From Sulfuritalea sp. (GTDB lineage: Bacteria > Pseudomonadota > Gammaproteobacteria > Burkholderiales > Rhodocyclaceae): a DNA stretch of 10,631 bases. Positions 1 to 5,870 of the stretch are shown piece by piece (the stretch's first letter is position 1; every line of letters begins with the position of its first letter). The stretch is taken from the NCBI GenBank assembly GCA_026399445.1, contig JAPLRA010000246.1, forward strand, positions 1 through 10,631, given 5' to 3'. The notes under the pieces were generated by a model. The model ran no database searches and was not told the origin of the DNA. It worked only from the letters and a program-made list of their open reading frames with translations. The translations under genes and the position numbers were made by a program.

Positions 1-34
1 GTCGAATCTTGCCCAACATTTCCATGGTGATCAC
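1..34 (-). CDS. istA: IstA transposase of IS21 family, 5' end only
   Basis: Only the first 11 codons are present. Read on the - strand from a GTG at 34 they give VITMEMLGKIR, the typical N-terminus of IstA before its helix-turn-helix. An AGGAG ribosome binding site lies 8 bases upstream of the GTG. It is about 17 bases from the alternative ATG at 25, which is too far, so GTG at 34 is the better start. IstA is the DDE-type transposase that binds the end repeats and cuts and joins the element. The rest of the gene, and istB, should lie to the left of the window. The identification rests on a short match plus the flanking end repeats. Confidence 0.72.
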   Translation of the reverse strand, partial: MITMEMLGKIR

Positions 35-43
35 CTTTTTATC

Positions 44-66
44 TCCTGCCTAAAAATTAGGCAGGA
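44..66 (-). promoter_or_regulatory. Hairpin covering the istA ribosome binding site
   Basis: A perfect 10-bp inverted repeat with a 3-base loop (TCCTGCCTAA, loop 54-56, TTAGGCAGGA) lies in the istA leader. On the - strand transcript the 3' arm contains AGGA of the AGGAG Shine-Dalgarno, so folding would hide the site. Comparable structures in other insertion sequences limit transposase translation from read-through transcripts; applying that here is inference. Confidence 0.5.
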
Positions 67-80
67 CTAGTGGAACACCT

Positions 81-100
81 GGGTCAATTTTCGATCAGCA
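81..100. repeat. IS21 end repeat, inner copy
   Basis: GGGTCAATTTTCGATCAGCA is a degenerate copy of the unit at 115-134, matching at 17 of 20 positions, with starts spaced 34 bases apart. Multiple direct copies near each end are typical of IS21-family elements, where they serve as transposase binding sites. Confidence 0.75.
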
Positions 101-112
101 CATCCTCTCTAA

Positions 113-2368
113 GTGGGTCAGTTTTCGGTCAGCGTCTACAATCCTGATGCAAGCTGCTTGAACAAAACCGAGGCCGAAGAGCTCGCCTGTCTGCGCCAGT
201 GGGCTTCCGACAAGCTCTCACATGCCAAGGCCGGCAAGTTCGACCAGAAGAAGCCACTGGCCGATAAGCGGTTCATCGACCTGTTCGCCGGTATCGGCGG
301 TTTCCGCAGCGCTCTGGAAACGCTGGGTGCGACGTGCGTGCTCTCCTGCGAGATTGACGAGGCGGCCCGCGAAACATACGCCGCCAATTTCGACGTCAGT
401 GCTCATCCCTTCCCGAGCGATATCACCACACTGGATGCGGCCGATGTTCCCGACCACGACATTCTGGTGGGCGGCTTTCCGTATCAGGCATTCTCCATCA
501 AGGGAAATCAAGCGGGCGATGATGACCCGCGAGGCAAGCTGTTCTTCGAGATTGCCCGCATCGTCGCTGCCAAGCGACCAGGCCTCATTCTCCTGGAGAA
601 CGTTCCCCAGTTCGTGAAGCTCGATGGTGGCATGTATGCGAGAGAGGCTGAGCAGACCCTTGCTCGCCTCGGCTACGCCGTGAGTCGCAAGGCCATGCGA
701 GCGGTCGACTTCGGACTTCCTCAACTCCGTGAGCGGGTCTTCTTCGTCGCCATTCGACGAGACATAGCGCCACCCGGCAACGTCTTTGCTTTCCCGGTCG
801 GCGGCGGTCACCGACTTAAGGTAGCCGACATCCTGGAGCCTGGCGCTCCCAACGGCACCATCAACCCCGCTCGAGTGGAACTCGACCCCACCCGAGACCC
901 AGCCAGCCTGACCCGACGGATAGGAAAGCTTGACGGTCGGAATAACCAGGATGCAGTTGTCATGAGTCCTGACGGGGTAGGCCTGACATTGGCCGCCAGT
1001 GAAACCAGCGGCGGCCTGTATCTCATCAACGGGATTCCTCGCGGACTGACTCCTCGCGAGCGGGCGCGCATGCAAGGATTCCCCGAGTCGTTCGTCATGC
1101 ACTCAAACGGCATGCAGGCCTGCAAGCAGTTCGGTAACAGTGTAGCGGTGCCCGTCGTGCAGGCCATCGCCGAGGCGGCGGCGAAGCAGTATTTCAAACA
1201 GAAAAAGCCGTGCATCAAACAGGCACAGTCTGTCGAACTTCGGGACCAGCCCTTACCCACAGAAGAGGGGCCGCCGGTCGGCAGGCCACCGGCTGCTGCT
1301 GCGACCGAACCCGTCATGCTGGGCGAGGTCATCGCTCCCAACAATACCGCAGGCAAGGGCTCCTATATCCCGTGGGCGGGCGCCAAGGCGTGGAGCGTCC
1401 AGGTCCTTCAGAGTCTCTTGCCAGAAAGTTTAGGGCGGGCCTTCTTCCCGTTTGGGGGAGCTGCTTCGGATGCCATTGGCTACGCCGACCTGTTTGAAGA
1501 AATCTACATCGCGGACATCAATCAGGACTTGGTGAATATGCACGCTTGGGTGGCCTCCAATCCGGAACACGCAATCAGGACGCTTCAGCGATTGTTCACC
1601 GCTCGCAATGGAACGAAGAAGGCCTTCTTGCGCCTGAGCGCGGAATTCAACAAGGAAGCTCCAGGCACGGAGCGTCGTTCGGCCCTGTTTGTATACCTGC
1701 TGCGGTCTTGCTTTCGGGGGAATTGCACTTACGACGAGGCAGGCCAATTCACTGGTTCATATGGCCAACCAAAGAATGGGAAGGTGCCAGAGAAGGCAAT
1801 CCGCCGCTTCTCGGAAAAGTTGGGCAAGGCATGCTTTACGCATCTCGATGCGCTAACGGCCCTCGACGCGGCGCAGTCGGGTGACGTGGTATTCCTTGAC
1901 CCTCCCTACTGCCCACGTGTCGTGGGCGAGAAGGCGCATAAGAAATACAACGCTGCCGAATTCACCAAGGCAGATTACGAGGCCATGGTGAGGGGTGCAG
2001 AGCGGGCGGCCGCACGTGGCGCCACTGTCTTTGCGCATGACCACCATACAAGCGACACCCTTGCGCTCCATCCCAATGCAACGACGGTGCTGCCTGTCAA
2101 GGTTGCCCGGCGCCTTGGCAAGAACAGAACCGCAGCCAATGAAGCCATCTTCATCTATCGACCGGCGACTGAATCCGGTGCCGAGAAGGCATCGCCGCGC
2201 CGAGCCGCCAACAGAAATCCTGCCAACGACGAGAACTTCATGCTGGACGAGGTTCTGCAGCGTGTCGCTGGCAGTGACTGTTCCTTTGCAACTGAGGGAG
2301 CACCCAGCAAAACCAGAAGCAAAACGACGGGGCTACGAAGTGTTGCCTCAAATCACATCACTATTTGA
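113..2368 (+). CDS. Fused C5-cytosine / D12-class N6-adenine DNA methyltransferase, 5' end disrupted by IS21
   Basis: The protein joins two methyltransferases. Residues about 53-357 form a C5-cytosine domain: motif I FIDLFAGIGGF (54-64), motif IV GGFPYQAFS (120-128), ENV (162-164), QLRER (204-208), motif IX RGLTPRERARMQGFP (310-324) and motif X FGNSVAVPV (340-348). Residues about 404-684 form a Dam/D12-like adenine domain: PWAGAKAW (420-427), FFPFGGAASD (444-453), ADIN (467-470) and the catalytic DPPY (596-599). A Pro/Ala-rich linker (about 375-403) joins them, and the tail after 685 is low complexity. Tyr124 (TAT, 482-484) replaces the catalytic cysteine (TGT), so the C5 half should not methylate. 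The adenine motif I is also off-consensus (PFGGAA where Dam has PFVGAG). The first nine codons lie in the IS21 end, and there is no Shine-Dalgarno before GTG 113. The native start is therefore lost, and translation from 113 or TTG 158 is uncertain. Two activities suggest protection of both strands of an asymmetric site, but no recognisable restriction enzyme is adjacent. Confidence 0.85.
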   Translation: MGQFSVSVYNPDASCLNKTEAEELACLRQWASDKLSHAKAGKFDQKKPLADKRFIDLFAGIGGFRSALETLGATCVLSCEIDEAARETYAANFDVSAHPFPSDITTLDAADVPDHDILVGGFPYQAFSIKGNQAGDDDPRGKLFFEIARIVAAKRPGLILLENVPQFVKLDGGMYAREAEQTLARLGYAVSRKAMRAVDFGLPQLRERVFFVAIRRDIAPPGNVFAFPVGGGHRLKVADILEPGAPNGTINPARVELDPTRDPASLTRRIGKLDGRNNQDAVVMSPDGVGLTLAASETSGGLYLINGIPRGLTPRERARMQGFPESFVMHSNGMQACKQFGNSVAVPVVQAIAEAAAKQYFKQKKPCIKQAQSVELRDQPLPTEEGPPVGRPPAAAATEPVMLGEVIAPNNTAGKGSYIPWAGAKAWSVQVLQSLLPESLGRAFFPFGGAASDAIGYADLFEEIYIADINQDLVNMHAWVASNPEHAIRTLQRLFTARNGTKKAFLRLSAEFNKEAPGTERRSALFVYLLRSCFRGNCTYDEAGQFTGSYGQPKNGKVPEKAIRRFSEKLGKACFTHLDALTALDAAQSGDVVFLDPPYCPRVVGEKAHKKYNAAEFTKADYEAMVRGAERAAARGATVFAHDHHTSDTLALHPNATTVLPVKVARRLGKNRTAANEAIFIYRPATESGAEKASPRRAANRNPANDENFMLDEVLQRVAGSDCSFATEGAPSKTRSKTTGLRSVASNHITI
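115..134. repeat. IS21 end repeat, outer copy next to the tip
   Basis: GGGTCAGTTTTCGGTCAGCG is the outer copy of the end repeat. It is followed by the six bases TCTACA (135-140), whose complement gives the TGT-starting tip of the element. Three substitutions separate it from the inner copy at 81-100. Confidence 0.75.
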
Positions 2369-2380
2369 AAGGAATGACCC

Positions 2381-2803
2381 ATGATTGCACTACACAGAAC
2401 TAAACATTCGGACTTCGTCCATAGCGTCCTGAAAGCCGGCGAGCAAATCAATCTTTCAGGCAACAACTTCTTCATACTCAGGAAACTGATTCAGCAAAGT
2501 TATGACCCGAAGATTGCGGAAGTCGCCACGTCAAAGTGGAATACCTTTGCCGCGTTCATTAAATCCAACCAGCTTGAAGTCTTGAAGTTCTCCCTCGGTT
2601 ACGTGAAACAAGCCGACACGTATTTCTATTTCTATACGGTGCAGAGCAAGGTTCACAACACTCCAGCCTTCCTCGTATTTGGGGACATGGAAGACCTCGG
2701 CATTCCATTCGCGTTTGTTCCTCCGCTGTTTGCTACATGGCTGACCACAATTTTGAACGCAGTGCCTTTCGAGAATCTGGTCGAGGTGGCGGAAGGGTTC
2801 TAA
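2381..2803 (+). CDS. Uncharacterised 140-residue protein downstream of the methyltransferase
   Basis: I do not recognise this protein. It starts 12 bases after the methyltransferase stop, with an AAAGGA-type ribosome binding site about 7 bases before the ATG, so the two are probably co-transcribed. It is rich in aromatic residues (for example the stretch TYFYFYT near residues 85-91) and looks like a compact mixed alpha/beta soluble protein. No signal peptide is seen. The hydrophobic stretch near residues 106-124 (IPFAFVPPLFATWLTTIL) could be a core helix rather than a membrane segment. No PD-(D/E)XK, HNH or GIY-YIG nuclease motif is visible, so calling it the restriction partner of the methyltransferase would be unsupported. 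Its position makes an accessory role in the same system plausible. Confidence 0.7.
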   Translation: MIALHRTKHSDFVHSVLKAGEQINLSGNNFFILRKLIQQSYDPKIAEVATSKWNTFAAFIKSNQLEVLKFSLGYVKQADTYFYFYTVQSKVHNTPAFLVFGDMEDLGIPFAFVPPLFATWLTTILNAVPFENLVEVAEGF

Positions 2804-2812
2804 GTTCTAAGC

Positions 2813-2854
2813 GGAGGAGCTGCTATGTCAATCCCCAAAAGGGCAGGAATATAG
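2813..2854 (+). promoter_or_regulatory. Strong ribosome binding site and out-of-frame start before the TIR gene
   Basis: GGAGGAG (2813-2819) lies 5 bases before an ATG at 2825. That frame encodes only MSIPKRAGI and stops at TAG 2852-2854. The TIR body downstream is in the +1 frame relative to this ATG, and its own first ATG (2871) has no ribosome binding site. The frame containing the TIR body is open back through 2823, so one lost or skipped base between 2828 and 2851 would join MSIP.. to the TIR body. The stretch CCCCAAAAGGG (2833-2843) is the obvious slippage-prone place. Confidence 0.6.
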
Positions 2855-2870
2855 CCATACGCATGGCACA

Positions 2871-3401
2871 ATGACGCACATACAAAGCCCCGATCCGAAC
2901 GGGGGTGGGGAGAACCAATACTACCGGGACGTGTTTGAACTGAGGTTCAAGCACCTGTTCATCAGCAAATCCGTCCAGCCGGGAGACATTTCGACGGACG
3001 TGAGCACCGACTACATCAAACGGCTGATTCAGCAGGACTACATCAGCGACGCGTCCGTCATCATCGTCCTGGTCGGCGCGAAGACCTATGGACGGAAGCA
3101 CGTCGATTGGGAAATAGCCGCCGGACTCAACAGGAAGGTCGGGGGCTATTCTGGATTGGTCGGTATCCTGCTGCCGGATGTTCCCTTGTTGCCCAACAAC
3201 CAGTTCAGTTACGACACCCTGCCCGCCCGGTTGGCGGACAACGCTCGGTCAGGCTACGCGGAAATCTACGCGTGGGACTGGCTCACGGCGGCGGAAGCCA
3301 ACGTCAGTAAGGCAATCCAGACCGCGTTCGATGCCCGCGTCGGGCGGGCGGACAAAATCCAAAACGGGCGGCTTCAGATGGCCCGCAACCTCTGCGACTG
3401 A
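2871..3401 (+). CDS. TIR-like (DUF1863/ThsB-type) protein, probable defence component
   Basis: The 176 residues from ATG 2871 resemble the TIR-like DUF1863 fold (Pfam TIR-like, which includes ThsB of Thoeris). After YYRDVFE (17-23) come STDYIKRLIQQDYI (45-58), the strand ASVIIVLVG (61-69), TYGRKHVDWEI (72-82) and the strand GLVGILLP (95-102). Glu81 in VDWEI is at the position of the conserved, likely catalytic glutamate of NAD-processing TIR domains. Known relatives cleave NAD or make cyclic ADP-ribose-type signals after phage sensing; activity here is inferred. The usual first strand (a VFISY-like motif) is not found after ATG 2871. The strong ribosome binding site instead serves an out-of-frame ATG at 2825, so the N-terminus is probably frameshifted or wrongly called. 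The stop is 5 bases before the membrane-protein gene, so the two form one transcription unit. Confidence 0.75.
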   Translation: MTHIQSPDPNGGGENQYYRDVFELRFKHLFISKSVQPGDISTDVSTDYIKRLIQQDYISDASVIIVLVGAKTYGRKHVDWEIAAGLNRKVGGYSGLVGILLPDVPLLPNNQFSYDTLPARLADNARSGYAEIYAWDWLTAAEANVSKAIQTAFDARVGRADKIQNGRLQMARNLCD

Positions 3402-3406
3402 CGACC

Positions 3407-4033
3407 ATGCTGGCCATCAATTTGGCACCCGCCAGCGGTATCAGCATTGAATTCCACTGGAGCCTGATCGTCGTGGCGGTCATCGTAGCTGGCGGCGTCC
3501 TGCTTTATAGGCGGCATCAACTCGGTGGCAAAGATTCCTATCTCGAGGTCAATGAGGCGGAATTCGGCTTCGGCACGGGTAAGGTCAAGCTGAAGGCGAA
3601 CATCGACGACCTCCAGGTCGGATTCAGTTTCTGGACGGAACTGACGACGCGCAAAATCGGGCTGCCATTCGACGACGATCACGATGTCATCGTCGAGATT
3701 TACGATTCATGGTTTCATTTTTTCGGTATCGCCCGCGAACTGATCAAGTCCATTCCGGTCTCTAAGGTCAGGAACAACGCGTCGACCAAGGAGCTCGTGC
3801 TGGTCTCGGTTTACATCCTGAACGAGGAACTTCGACCGCACCTTACGAGGTGGCAGGCGCAATACCGGCGATGGTGGGATACCGCGCTGGCAGACAGTGC
3901 CAACAAGGAACTCACGCCACAACAGCTTCAGCGCAAGTATCCGAAGCACGACGAACTCGTCGCCGACCTGAAGGCGGTCAACAATAAACTGGTCATCTAT
4001 GCCGGCGACCTCAAGGATATGCTTGGCATCTAA
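3407..4033 (+). CDS. Single-pass membrane protein paired with the TIR protein, candidate effector
   Basis: A 208-residue protein with one clear N-terminal transmembrane helix (about residues 18-34, SLIVVAVIVAGGVLLY), followed by basic residues RRH. This suggests a short outer N-terminus and a cytoplasmic body. The body has a beta-rich part (about 45-75, KVKLKANIDDLQV) and then FWTELTTRKIGLPFDDDHD (75-93) and VIVEIYDSWFHFFGIARELI (94-113). The remaining half is helical, with RPHLTRWQAQYRRW and a Lys/Asp-rich C-terminus. I recall similar TRKIGLP/SWY-containing proteins beside defence genes but cannot name a family with certainty. The gene begins 5 bases after the TIR stop without a good Shine-Dalgarno of its own, which implies translational coupling. 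TIR systems often pair with membrane-disrupting effectors, so a TIR-triggered membrane effector is the leading hypothesis. Confidence 0.72.
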   Translation: MLAINLAPASGISIEFHWSLIVVAVIVAGGVLLYRRHQLGGKDSYLEVNEAEFGFGTGKVKLKANIDDLQVGFSFWTELTTRKIGLPFDDDHDVIVEIYDSWFHFFGIARELIKSIPVSKVRNNASTKELVLVSVYILNEELRPHLTRWQAQYRRWWDTALADSANKELTPQQLQRKYPKHDELVADLKAVNNKLVIYAGDLKDMLGI

Positions 4034-4109
4034 CCTCGCCGGCGGTCATTGCCGCGCCCAGACAATGCCGATGAAGTCGCCGAAGGTCTGGAGCCACGCC
4101 CGCTGCGGT

Positions 4110-4155
4110 GCCGTGTAGGATGAGCGCCCACCGACGGGCAGGAAGAGGGACATCC
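4110..4155 (+). promoter_or_regulatory. Possible promoter and ribosome binding site for exonuclease III
   Basis: TAGGAT (about 4117-4122) could serve as a -10 box, but no convincing -35 is seen. GAGGGA ends at 4150, 5 bases before ATG 4156, and fixes that start over the upstream in-frame ATGs at 4108 and 4120. The promoter part is weak; the ribosome binding site is good. Confidence 0.35.
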
Positions 4156-4944
4156 ATGCTGACCATCACCACCGCCAACCTGAACGGCATTCGTTCTGCC
4201 ACCACGAAGGGCTTCATTGATTGGCTGGAAGCAGGCAAGGCGGATGTTGTTTGCGTCCAGGAACTGAAAGCGCAGGCGGGCGACCTGACTGAGCGGATGC
4301 GTGCGCCAAAAGGCTTCTACGGACATTTCCACTATGCCGAGAAGAAGGGCTATTCGGGCGTCGGCATCTACTGCCGGCGAAAGCCGGACCGCATCGTCGA
4401 AGGGATCGGGCATGCAGGTTTCGATGCTGAGGGACGCTATATCCGTGCCGACTTCGACGGGTTATCCGTCATTTCCGTTTACGTTCCCTCTGGATCGAGT
4501 TCGCCCGAGCGGCAGGAAGCCAAGTTTGAATTCATGGGGGAGTTCTATCCCGTTCTCGCCGCCTTGCGTGCCGAAGGGCGAGAGGTTGTGCTTTGCGGGG
4601 ACTGGAACATCGCCCACCAAGCGATCGACCTAAAGAACTGGAAGTCGAACCAGAAGAACTCGGGCTTCCTGCCCGAGGAGCGCACATGGCTGTCTCACTT
4701 GCTGGACGAACAGGGCTGGGTAGACGTCTATCGTCGCCTCTATCCCAATGCAACTGGCGAGGCTTACACTTGGTGGTCGAACCGGGGCCAGGCCTGGGCT
4801 AAGAACGTGGGATGGCGAATTGATTATCAGTTGGCGACCGGCGGTATCGCCGCTACGGCCAAAGCGGCATCGGTCTATAAGCAGCAGCGGTTCAGCGACC
4901 ACGCACCCCTGATCGTTGATTACGATTGTGGGTATTTCGTGTGA
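4156..4944 (+). CDS. xth: Exodeoxyribonuclease III, complete copy carried by the island
   Basis: A 262-residue, full-length exonuclease III of the EEP superfamily. It is a Mg-dependent 3'-5' double-strand exonuclease and AP endonuclease of base-excision repair. The active-site residues expected from E. coli Xth are all present: Asn8 (ANLNGIR), Glu36 (CVQELK), Tyr109 (SVYVPSG), Asp149 and Asn151 (LCGDWNIAH), Asp223 (WRIDYQ), and Asp248 with His249 (RFSDHAPL). The start at 4156 is chosen for its ribosome binding site and because MLTITTANLNGIR matches the family N-terminus. Upstream extensions to 4108 would add 16 unconserved residues. Two bases after its stop lies the tail of a second, diverged exonuclease III gene, so this copy probably came with the accessory island and now supplies the function. 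It lies 122 bases from the preceding membrane-protein gene. Confidence 0.95.
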   Translation: MLTITTANLNGIRSATTKGFIDWLEAGKADVVCVQELKAQAGDLTERMRAPKGFYGHFHYAEKKGYSGVGIYCRRKPDRIVEGIGHAGFDAEGRYIRADFDGLSVISVYVPSGSSSPERQEAKFEFMGEFYPVLAALRAEGREVVLCGDWNIAHQAIDLKNWKSNQKNSGFLPEERTWLSHLLDEQGWVDVYRRLYPNATGEAYTWWSNRGQAWAKNVGWRIDYQLATGGIAATAKAASVYKQQRFSDHAPLIVDYDCGYFV

Positions 4945-4946
4945 GT

Positions 4947-5066
4947 GACTACCAAATCGCCACCCCGGGGCTGGCGGCGACAGCACGCCAGGTGGCGGTC
5001 TATAAGGAACAACGATTTTCCGATCATGCGCCACTGACGATTGACTACGAGTTCGCCGCGGTATGA
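4947..5066 (+). pseudogene. Orphan 3' end of the resident exonuclease III gene
   Basis: Read from GAC at 4947 the sequence gives DYQIATPGLAATARQVAVYK followed by EQRFSDHAPLTIDYEFAAV and a TGA stop at 5064-5066. It aligns without gaps to residues 223-261 of the complete gene just upstream, at 24 of 39 identical residues, including the catalytic SDH triplet region. There is no start codon or ribosome binding site, and the first 222 codons are missing, so it is a remnant. The divergence rules out a recent tandem duplication. It is best read as what is left of the original chromosomal xth after the accessory island recombined into it. The breakpoint is at about 4945-4947, immediately before the codon for the active-site aspartate. 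Confidence 0.88.
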
Positions 5067-5136
5067 CGTGGGTCATTGCAGTGCAGCGACAAAATCGGTA
5101 GCCTTCTATTTTTGTACTTCATTTCAGGAGAAAAAC

Positions 5137-5448
5137 ATGAGCGATATGGCCGATGTCACCAAAGACAAACTGATTGCCGACGTGAAGCTGGTGATCGCCG
5201 ACACCGAAGAGTTGCTGCGTGCCACCGCCGGGCAGGCGGGCGACAAAATTGCCGATATCCGCGCCAAGACCCAGGATCGCCTTTCGGCCGCCAAGATCAA
5301 GCTGGCCGAAGCCGAGGCCGCCGTGGTGGACAAGGCCAAGCAGGTCGGCCGTGTCGCCGATGACTACGTACATGACAATCCCTGGCGTTCGGTCGGCGTA
5401 GCCGCCGGATTCGGCTTCATCGTCGGCCTGCTGATCGGCCGTCGCTGA
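5137..5448 (+). CDS. DUF883 / ElaB-YgaM-YqjD family membrane-anchored protein
   Basis: A 103-residue protein. A long charged, Ala-rich amphipathic helix or coiled coil (about residues 5-75) is followed by DNPWRSVGVAAG and a C-terminal membrane helix ending in GLLIGRR, the hallmark of the YqjD/ElaB family. E. coli relatives are inner-membrane tail-anchored proteins that bind ribosomes in stationary phase; that role is family knowledge only. The ATG at 5137 has CAGGAG 6 bases upstream, so longer readings from further upstream are not needed. It is the first gene of a compact cluster: the stop is 8 bases before the YqjE-like gene, and the order yqjD-yqjE-yqjK matches the enterobacterial arrangement. 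Confidence 0.9.
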   Translation: MSDMADVTKDKLIADVKLVIADTEELLRATAGQAGDKIADIRAKTQDRLSAAKIKLAEAEAAVVDKAKQVGRVADDYVHDNPWRSVGVAAGFGFIVGLLIGRR

Positions 5449-5456
5449 GCCTGGCA

Positions 5457-5870
5457 ATGGGTGACGAAGGAAGCACAGCGTCGGGTCAGCGCGGCCTGTT
5501 CGCTTCGGCGAAGGGCTTGCTCGGTACAGGCGTCACCCTGCTGCACAACCGCCTCGAACTCCTCGGCGTCGAACTCGCCGAGGAGCGGGTGCGTCTGGTT
5601 TCCATGCTGGCGTACGGCGGGGCGGCGTTTCTCTGCATCTCGGCCGGCCTGATTTTTCTGGCCATCTTTTTTACCGTACTGCTGTGGGACAGCAACCGGC
5701 TGTTGGCCCTCGGTGTTTTTTCAGCGCTTTTCATTGGCGCCGGCCTTGCCAGCCTGATGCTGGCCATGAGCTTGGCTCGCTCGGGCTCAAAACTGTTTTC
5801 CGCCAGCCTGGCCGAGCTTCGCAAGGATACTGAAGTCCTGGCGAAGGGTGGCGCCCCAAAGTCGCAGTGA
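5457..5870 (+). CDS. YqjE-like phage-holin-superfamily membrane protein (DUF1469)
   Basis: A 137-residue protein of the Phage_holin_3_6/YqjE family. An N-terminal amphipathic region (FASAKGLLGTGVTLLHNRLE) with a conserved ELLGVELAEER segment is followed by two adjacent membrane helices (about residues 50-75 and 81-106) joined by a short turn. The C-terminus is a helical, charged cytoplasmic tail (LAELRKDTEVLAK). Despite the name, chromosomal members are not lysis proteins; the molecular role is unknown. It lies 8 bases downstream of the DUF883 gene. Its TGA stop overlaps the GTG start of the next gene (GTGA at 5867-5870), which indicates co-translation of the three products. Confidence 0.9.
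   Translation: MGDEGSTASGQRGLFASAKGLLGTGVTLLHNRLELLGVELAEERVRLVSMLAYGGAAFLCISAGLIFLAIFFTVLLWDSNRLLALGVFSALFIGAGLASLMLAMSLARSGSKLFSASLAELRKDTEVLAKGGAPKSQ

Larger units (their letters stand above)
1..140 (-). mobile_element. IS21-family insertion sequence, istA-side end (partial)
   Basis: The segment reads as the end of an IS21-family element whose body lies to the left of the window. Three things support this on the - strand. There is a TGT..-type outer tip (complement of 135-140). Behind it are two imperfect direct copies of a roughly 20-base end repeat. Then comes a leader and the start of a reading frame whose first residues, VITMEMLGKIR, match the usual opening of IstA transposases. IS21 elements carry several copies of a binding repeat at each end and transpose with IstA plus the helper ATPase IstB; that is family knowledge. 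The boundary with host DNA is placed at 140/141, where the repeat-plus-tip pattern stops. The other end and the target duplication are not in the window. Confidence 0.82.

Noticed and set aside
218..1102. Long open frame on the - strand opposite the methyltransferase
   Set aside because: It is the antisense shadow of clear C5-methyltransferase motifs in GC-rich DNA and has no recognisable domain.
2381..2803. Restriction endonuclease partner of the methyltransferase
   Set aside because: No PD-(D/E)XK, HNH or GIY-YIG signature is visible and the protein is short, so only position would support this.
4108..4155. N-terminal extension of exonuclease III from ATG 4108 or 4120
   Set aside because: The extra residues do not resemble the family, and a good ribosome binding site lies just before ATG 4156.
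5041..5136. Longer version of the DUF883 protein starting at 5041
   Set aside because: The extension overlaps the xth remnant in another frame, is unrelated to the family, and CAGGAG marks ATG 5137 as the start.
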